Positions 61,339-64,000 of a stretch of 64,000 nt of DNA are shown here, one piece after another. Each line of letters starts with the position of its first letter. The first letter of the stretch is position 1. The stretch lies in assembly GCA_963838035.1 (NCBI GenBank), contig CAWIPM010000006.1, positions 248,001-312,000 of the forward strand, in the 5' to 3' direction. This DNA comes from CAVVNN01 sp963838035. GTDB lineage: Bacteria > Actinomycetota > Thermoleophilia > Solirubrobacterales > 70-9. The notes beneath the pieces were generated by a model, which ran no database searches, had not been told where the DNA came from, and worked only from the letters and a program-made list of their open reading frames with translations. Made by a program: the position numbers and the translations under genes.

Positions 61339-62214
61339 ATGGAGGAGAGGTCGGTCGCCGAGCAGGAGAAGCTGAACCTATGGCAGCGCACGGGGCTACG
61401 GAAGCTGCGCAAGGACGCCGGGCGCAAGCGCGGCGAACCGCTCAAACAGGAGGACTGGCAGGCCTACTACGACATGGAAGGAACCCGGATGATGCGGGCG
61501 ATCCGGTGGGTCTGGCGCACCCTGCCAAGCAGTCCCCGCTGCGGCCGATGCGGCGCACCATTCGCCGGGTTCGGCCGCTACGTTGCCAAACCGCTCGGTT
61601 ACACGCCCTCGCGCAAGAACCCGACTGTCTGCGCGTCCTGCGTCGAGACGTCACCCCCCGGCGGGGTCACCATGCTGACCGGAGTCCTCTTCGCCGACAT
61701 CCGCGGCTTCACGGCCAAGAGTGAGCAGCTGGGCGACCCTGCCGAAGTGTCGCGCCTGCTCACCCGTTTCTACGGCTGCGCAGAGGACGTTCTATTCCCG
61801 AAGGCGATTATCGACAAGCTGATCGGCGACGAGGTGATGGCGCTCTACCTGCCCGACGTGCTGCGGAACGTCGACCATGATGAGGTGCCGGCGCTGATGC
61901 TCGCCCACGGTCGGCGCCTTCTCAAGATGGTCGGCTACGGGACCGCAGAGGGACCGTTCGCCGAGACCGGAATCGGGATGGATCTCGGCGAGGCTTTCGT
62001 CGGCAACATCGGTGAACGCGCCCTCTACGACTTCACCGCAGTGGGGGACGTGGTCAACACCGCCTCCCGCCTGCAGGCCCAGGCTGCGGGTGGTGAGATC
62101 GTCCTCTCCGAGCGCGTCGCGGCGGGCCTGCCGGAGCCGCCGGGAAGCCGCGAGGAACTCACCCTGAAGGGGAAGACCGAGCCCCAGGTCGCCTACCGTG
62201 TTGCTGCTGCCTGA
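61339..62214 (+). CDS. Class III adenylate/guanylate cyclase with N-terminal zinc ribbon
   Basis: 291 residues, start ATG 61339. A zinc ribbon CGRCGAP and CASC at about 72-110, then the cyclase domain: metal Asp in FADIRGF, a second in IGDEVMALY, base Lys in IIDKLIGDE, and NTASRLQ with the transition-state residues. It probably makes cAMP and uses the zinc ribbon to sense or dock. The IS110 remnant lies just upstream. Confidence 0.85.
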   Translation: MEERSVAEQEKLNLWQRTGLRKLRKDAGRKRGEPLKQEDWQAYYDMEGTRMMRAIRWVWRTLPSSPRCGRCGAPFAGFGRYVAKPLGYTPSRKNPTVCASCVETSPPGGVTMLTGVLFADIRGFTAKSEQLGDPAEVSRLLTRFYGCAEDVLFPKAIIDKLIGDEVMALYLPDVLRNVDHDEVPALMLAHGRRLLKMVGYGTAEGPFAETGIGMDLGEAFVGNIGERALYDFTAVGDVVNTASRLQAQAAGGEIVLSERVAAGLPEPPGSREELTLKGKTEPQVAYRVAAA

Positions 62215-62741
62215 GGCGCTCGCCGCCCCCTCGTTTCAACACCTCGGTGTTAGCAGAAAACAACAAGAAGCCCAACTCTAGCGGGGCTTTCGCCGTGGGA
62301 ATGGCATCAATAGCTGGCACTCCGATTCGGCAGCCATTGGGCAAACTGCAGCCGTGGCTCCCAAAGAATCGTGGCACACCGAATACGAGGATCTACACAA
62401 CGCAACCCAAGCCGCCTGACTCCAGAATCCCGACTCCATTTTTTCGGGGGTAGATCACGGTCTCCGTCAAACATGGCCTGGCTCATTCGTTGCGCGGCGT
62501 TACTTGCCTCCGATCGACGGATTGTTGTCGCACCGTGAGGGCTCGAATAGCCGCCGAGCGCCACGCATGGGCAGGCCCGCCAATCTCTGTTAAATAGTCA
62601 CACCAAGGACGCTTCAGGTTCCGATTCACCACCGGTGACTCGTCGACGGCACTTCCGCAGCTTGCTCGGGCGATCGTCGTATCTGACCCTCCCATTGAGG
62701 GTAGTCAGGGCCCGGGCAGAATCGTCCCGTTCGGTGTTTCT
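62215..62741. other. Intergenic region with weak terminator
   Basis: AAGCCC at 62,268 and GGGCTT at 62,284 form a short hairpin followed by TTTC, a weak terminator for the cyclase gene. No gene is visible between it and the lipoprotein at 62,742. Confidence 0.5.
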
Positions 62742-63062
62742 CTACCAGCCCGCGTTATGAGCTGCTTCAATCACCACGCTCGTGCATTCGCTGTATGGCG
62801 CCGGACCGAATTCCTTAGCTTCCGATAACGGCGTGTGCGTTATCCTGGCACACTTTTCAAATTCCCTGAGCAGCCATTCGTGACTCTGCAACAGAGTGTG
62901 ATGATGGTTCGGAGGGGGAGTGGCGGGCATACTTCTGACCAGCTTTTCCTGCAGGGGCGTCAGCGGCTTATTCGTGTTCGATTGAGAGCTACCGCCGCCG
63001 CAGCCGACGAGTGTCAATCCGGCAAGGAGGGTTCCGATGCGGCAAAACCGTATGAGGTTCAC
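62742..63062 (-). CDS. Small lipoprotein
   Basis: GTG 63062 starts NLIRFCRIGTLLAGLTLVGC, a signal with lipobox; the longer frame to 63152 has no ribosome site. The mature part is about 85 residues with Pro/His-rich segment TPPPNHHHTLLQ and two cysteines. No family recognised. Confidence 0.55.
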   Translation of the reverse strand: MNLIRFCRIGTLLAGLTLVGCGGGSSQSNTNKPLTPLQEKLVRSMPATPPPNHHHTLLQSHEWLLREFEKCARITHTPLSEAKEFGPAPYSECTSVVIEAAHNAGW

Positions 63063-63684
63063 GCCCGCGATCCTTTCTTTCCGTCCTGCATCATCGACCC
63101 TACATTGGGTCGCAGGGTCGGGACAACAGCTCGGGCAGTCCGGCGCGGCCACCGGGCGGTCTGACGTGAGCCGAAAGCGGGTCAGGGGCGAATTCGAACG
63201 CCGGACGCGGCCTTCGGGTTCGGTCGCCGCTCGGGCAAAGTGGGGCGCGCGTCACGGGGCTTCACAGCACTCCGTAAATAGGGGACACGACTAGCTTCGG
63301 CAACTAGGAGATCAAGCACTCGGTCATAGGAATTTGACTTGATCATCCATTTAGGCTAGTGCGTCTTTCTTTGGAAAACCTATGAATGGACTAAGCGGCG
63401 GATGAAACTTCTGCAATGGACGGTCGTGCCTTAGAAGTCCAACCCTGGGATCGGCCCAGCCCCGATTCAGTCCCCGCCGCCCTTTTCAGCGCTCCCTCCA
63501 GGGTAGTCTCCGGCCAGAGGTGGGCTGGCGGTCCCTTAGTCCCTTGGACACGCGGGTCTGGCCGCTGCTGCTACCCCAGCTTCCGGAGGACCTGAACCAT
63601 CGAGTATCACCGCGAGGTGGCGGAGGGGCCCGCTCCCCCGCACCCGGTTCCGACCGGACACTCGATTAGACCCAGGAGGTCAGC
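63063..63684. other. Intergenic region, no gene seen
   Basis: No convincing coding frame or structured RNA. The last bases contain CAGGAGG, the ribosome site for the frame at 63,685. Confidence 0.4.
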
Positions 63685-63972
63685 ATGTCGAGAGTCACGG
63701 AGGCCGGTATGGACGAGGAAGCGCAGGAGGACATCCAGCGCGTTGAGCAGCGAGCCGTAGGCGAGCGTGAAACGCGCTGGAGTGCGCGGCGCAAGGCCGA
63801 CGAGCTGGGACCCTGGCCGTCAGCCAACCAGCCAGATGGCGCCGTCGCGCACCTCGACCGGGTATGTCTTCAAGGCTCGGGCGCCGGTCGTTGCCTTGAC
63901 GGCGCCGGCCACCGGCTTGAATGCACCCTGAGGGCCCCGCACCATCTCGCCGGTTCCGACGTCATAGAGTGA
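63685..63972 (+). CDS. Short charged ORF, uncertain
   Basis: AGGAGG sits 6 bases upstream of ATG 63685. The first 45 residues are acidic and helical (MSRVTEAGMDEEAQEDIQR), but the rest is antisense to the Rieske gene and lacks codon bias. A short real peptide with an unrelated tail is possible. Confidence 0.35.
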   Translation: MSRVTEAGMDEEAQEDIQRVEQRAVGERETRWSARRKADELGPWPSANQPDGAVAHLDRVCLQGSGAGRCLDGAGHRLECTLRAPHHLAGSDVIE

Positions 63973-64000
63973 TGCGTGCGATGGGCATTCCAAGCAACCC
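63820..64000 (-). CDS. Rieske [2Fe-2S] domain protein, C-terminal part
   Basis: The minus frame entering from the right edge reads CLECPSHASLYDVGTGEMV, where CPSH is the second Cys-x2-His ligand pair of a Rieske cluster, then YPVEVRDGAIWLVG and the stop at 63,820. The rest of the gene lies outside the window. Rieske domains carry electrons to oxygenases or nitrite reductases. Confidence 0.85.
   Translation of the reverse strand, partial: GCLECPSHASLYDVGTGEMVRGPQGAFKPVAGAVKATTGARALKTYPVEVRDGAIWLVG

Noticed and set aside
1..64000. CRISPR arrays
   Set aside because: No regularly spaced 25-40 bp repeats with unique spacers and no cas genes are present.
1..64000. Ribosomal RNA genes
   Set aside because: No 5S, 16S or 23S sequence stretches are recognised.

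Overview
This is a GC-rich bacterial chromosome segment with many GTG and TTG starts, tightly packed ATGA-type gene junctions, and several secreted or lipobox proteins. Gene content and style suggest an actinobacterium. The class Thermoleophilia (Solirubrobacterales-like) is my best guess, but this is inference, not a measurement.

Layout. (1) 1-4,070: a partial gene, a hexapeptide acyltransferase, the pantothenate genes panC-panD-panB, and a convergent secreted protein. (2) 4,083-19,572: a 15.5 kb integrative element of prophage type. It is bounded by 24-bp direct repeats and inserted exactly at the start codon of an fmdB-like zinc-ribbon gene. It carries zinc-ribbon ORFs, a small Xre regulator, a replication-type HTH gene with 21-bp iteron-like repeats and an AT-rich tract, an excisionase-like gene, a frameshifted HK97-type capsid gene, a HEPN-like gene and a HIRAN gene. 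It also has a long tail-like protein, an unusual tRNA, a group of membrane proteins and a tyrosine integrase next to attR. I see no terminase, portal or lysis genes. (3) 19,548-24,927: fmdB-like gene, family-4 uracil-DNA glycosylase, the t6A/ribosome modification genes tsaE, tsaB, rimI and tsaD, a glutaredoxin-like gene and rex. (4) 24,997-35,999: GCS2-type ligase, membrane pyrophosphatase, FMN hydroxy-acid dehydrogenase, two APC permeases with C-terminal USP domains (KimA-like), two TrkA/RCK-type proteins and an FAD oxidoreductase. (5) 36,010-45,803: tRNA-Gln, a lipoprotein, a pair of ABC exporters, a GH92 glycosidase, a GT39-like glycosyltransferase and a GtrA-like protein. (6) 45,996-50,532: a tRNA with a hairpin-bearing 31-nt D-loop, 14 nt before a LeuRS-like synthetase whose editing motifs are degenerate and whose C-terminal domain is missing. 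A threonine-synthase-like PLP enzyme and an alpha/beta hydrolase follow. (7) 50,574-64,000: accessory surface proteins (Vgb-like propeller, repeat/PKD protein), IS3 and IS110 remnants, tRNA-Met 3'-end scars around a cupin gene, a DrrA/DrrB-type exporter, a class III cyclase with a zinc ribbon, a small lipoprotein and the 3' end of a Rieske gene.

How the genes fit together. PanB, PanC and PanD supply pantothenate. TsaB, TsaD and TsaE with RimI form the usual tRNA t6A/ribosomal acetylation neighbourhood. The pyrophosphatase can energise the membrane used by the permeases, and the RCK proteins beside the USP-tailed permeases point to potassium control. The most unusual segment is region 6: an anomalous tRNA, a stripped-down LeuRS paralogue and a ThrC paralogue lie in one tight block. 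That arrangement would fit a dedicated aminoacylation system, but function cannot be settled from sequence alone.
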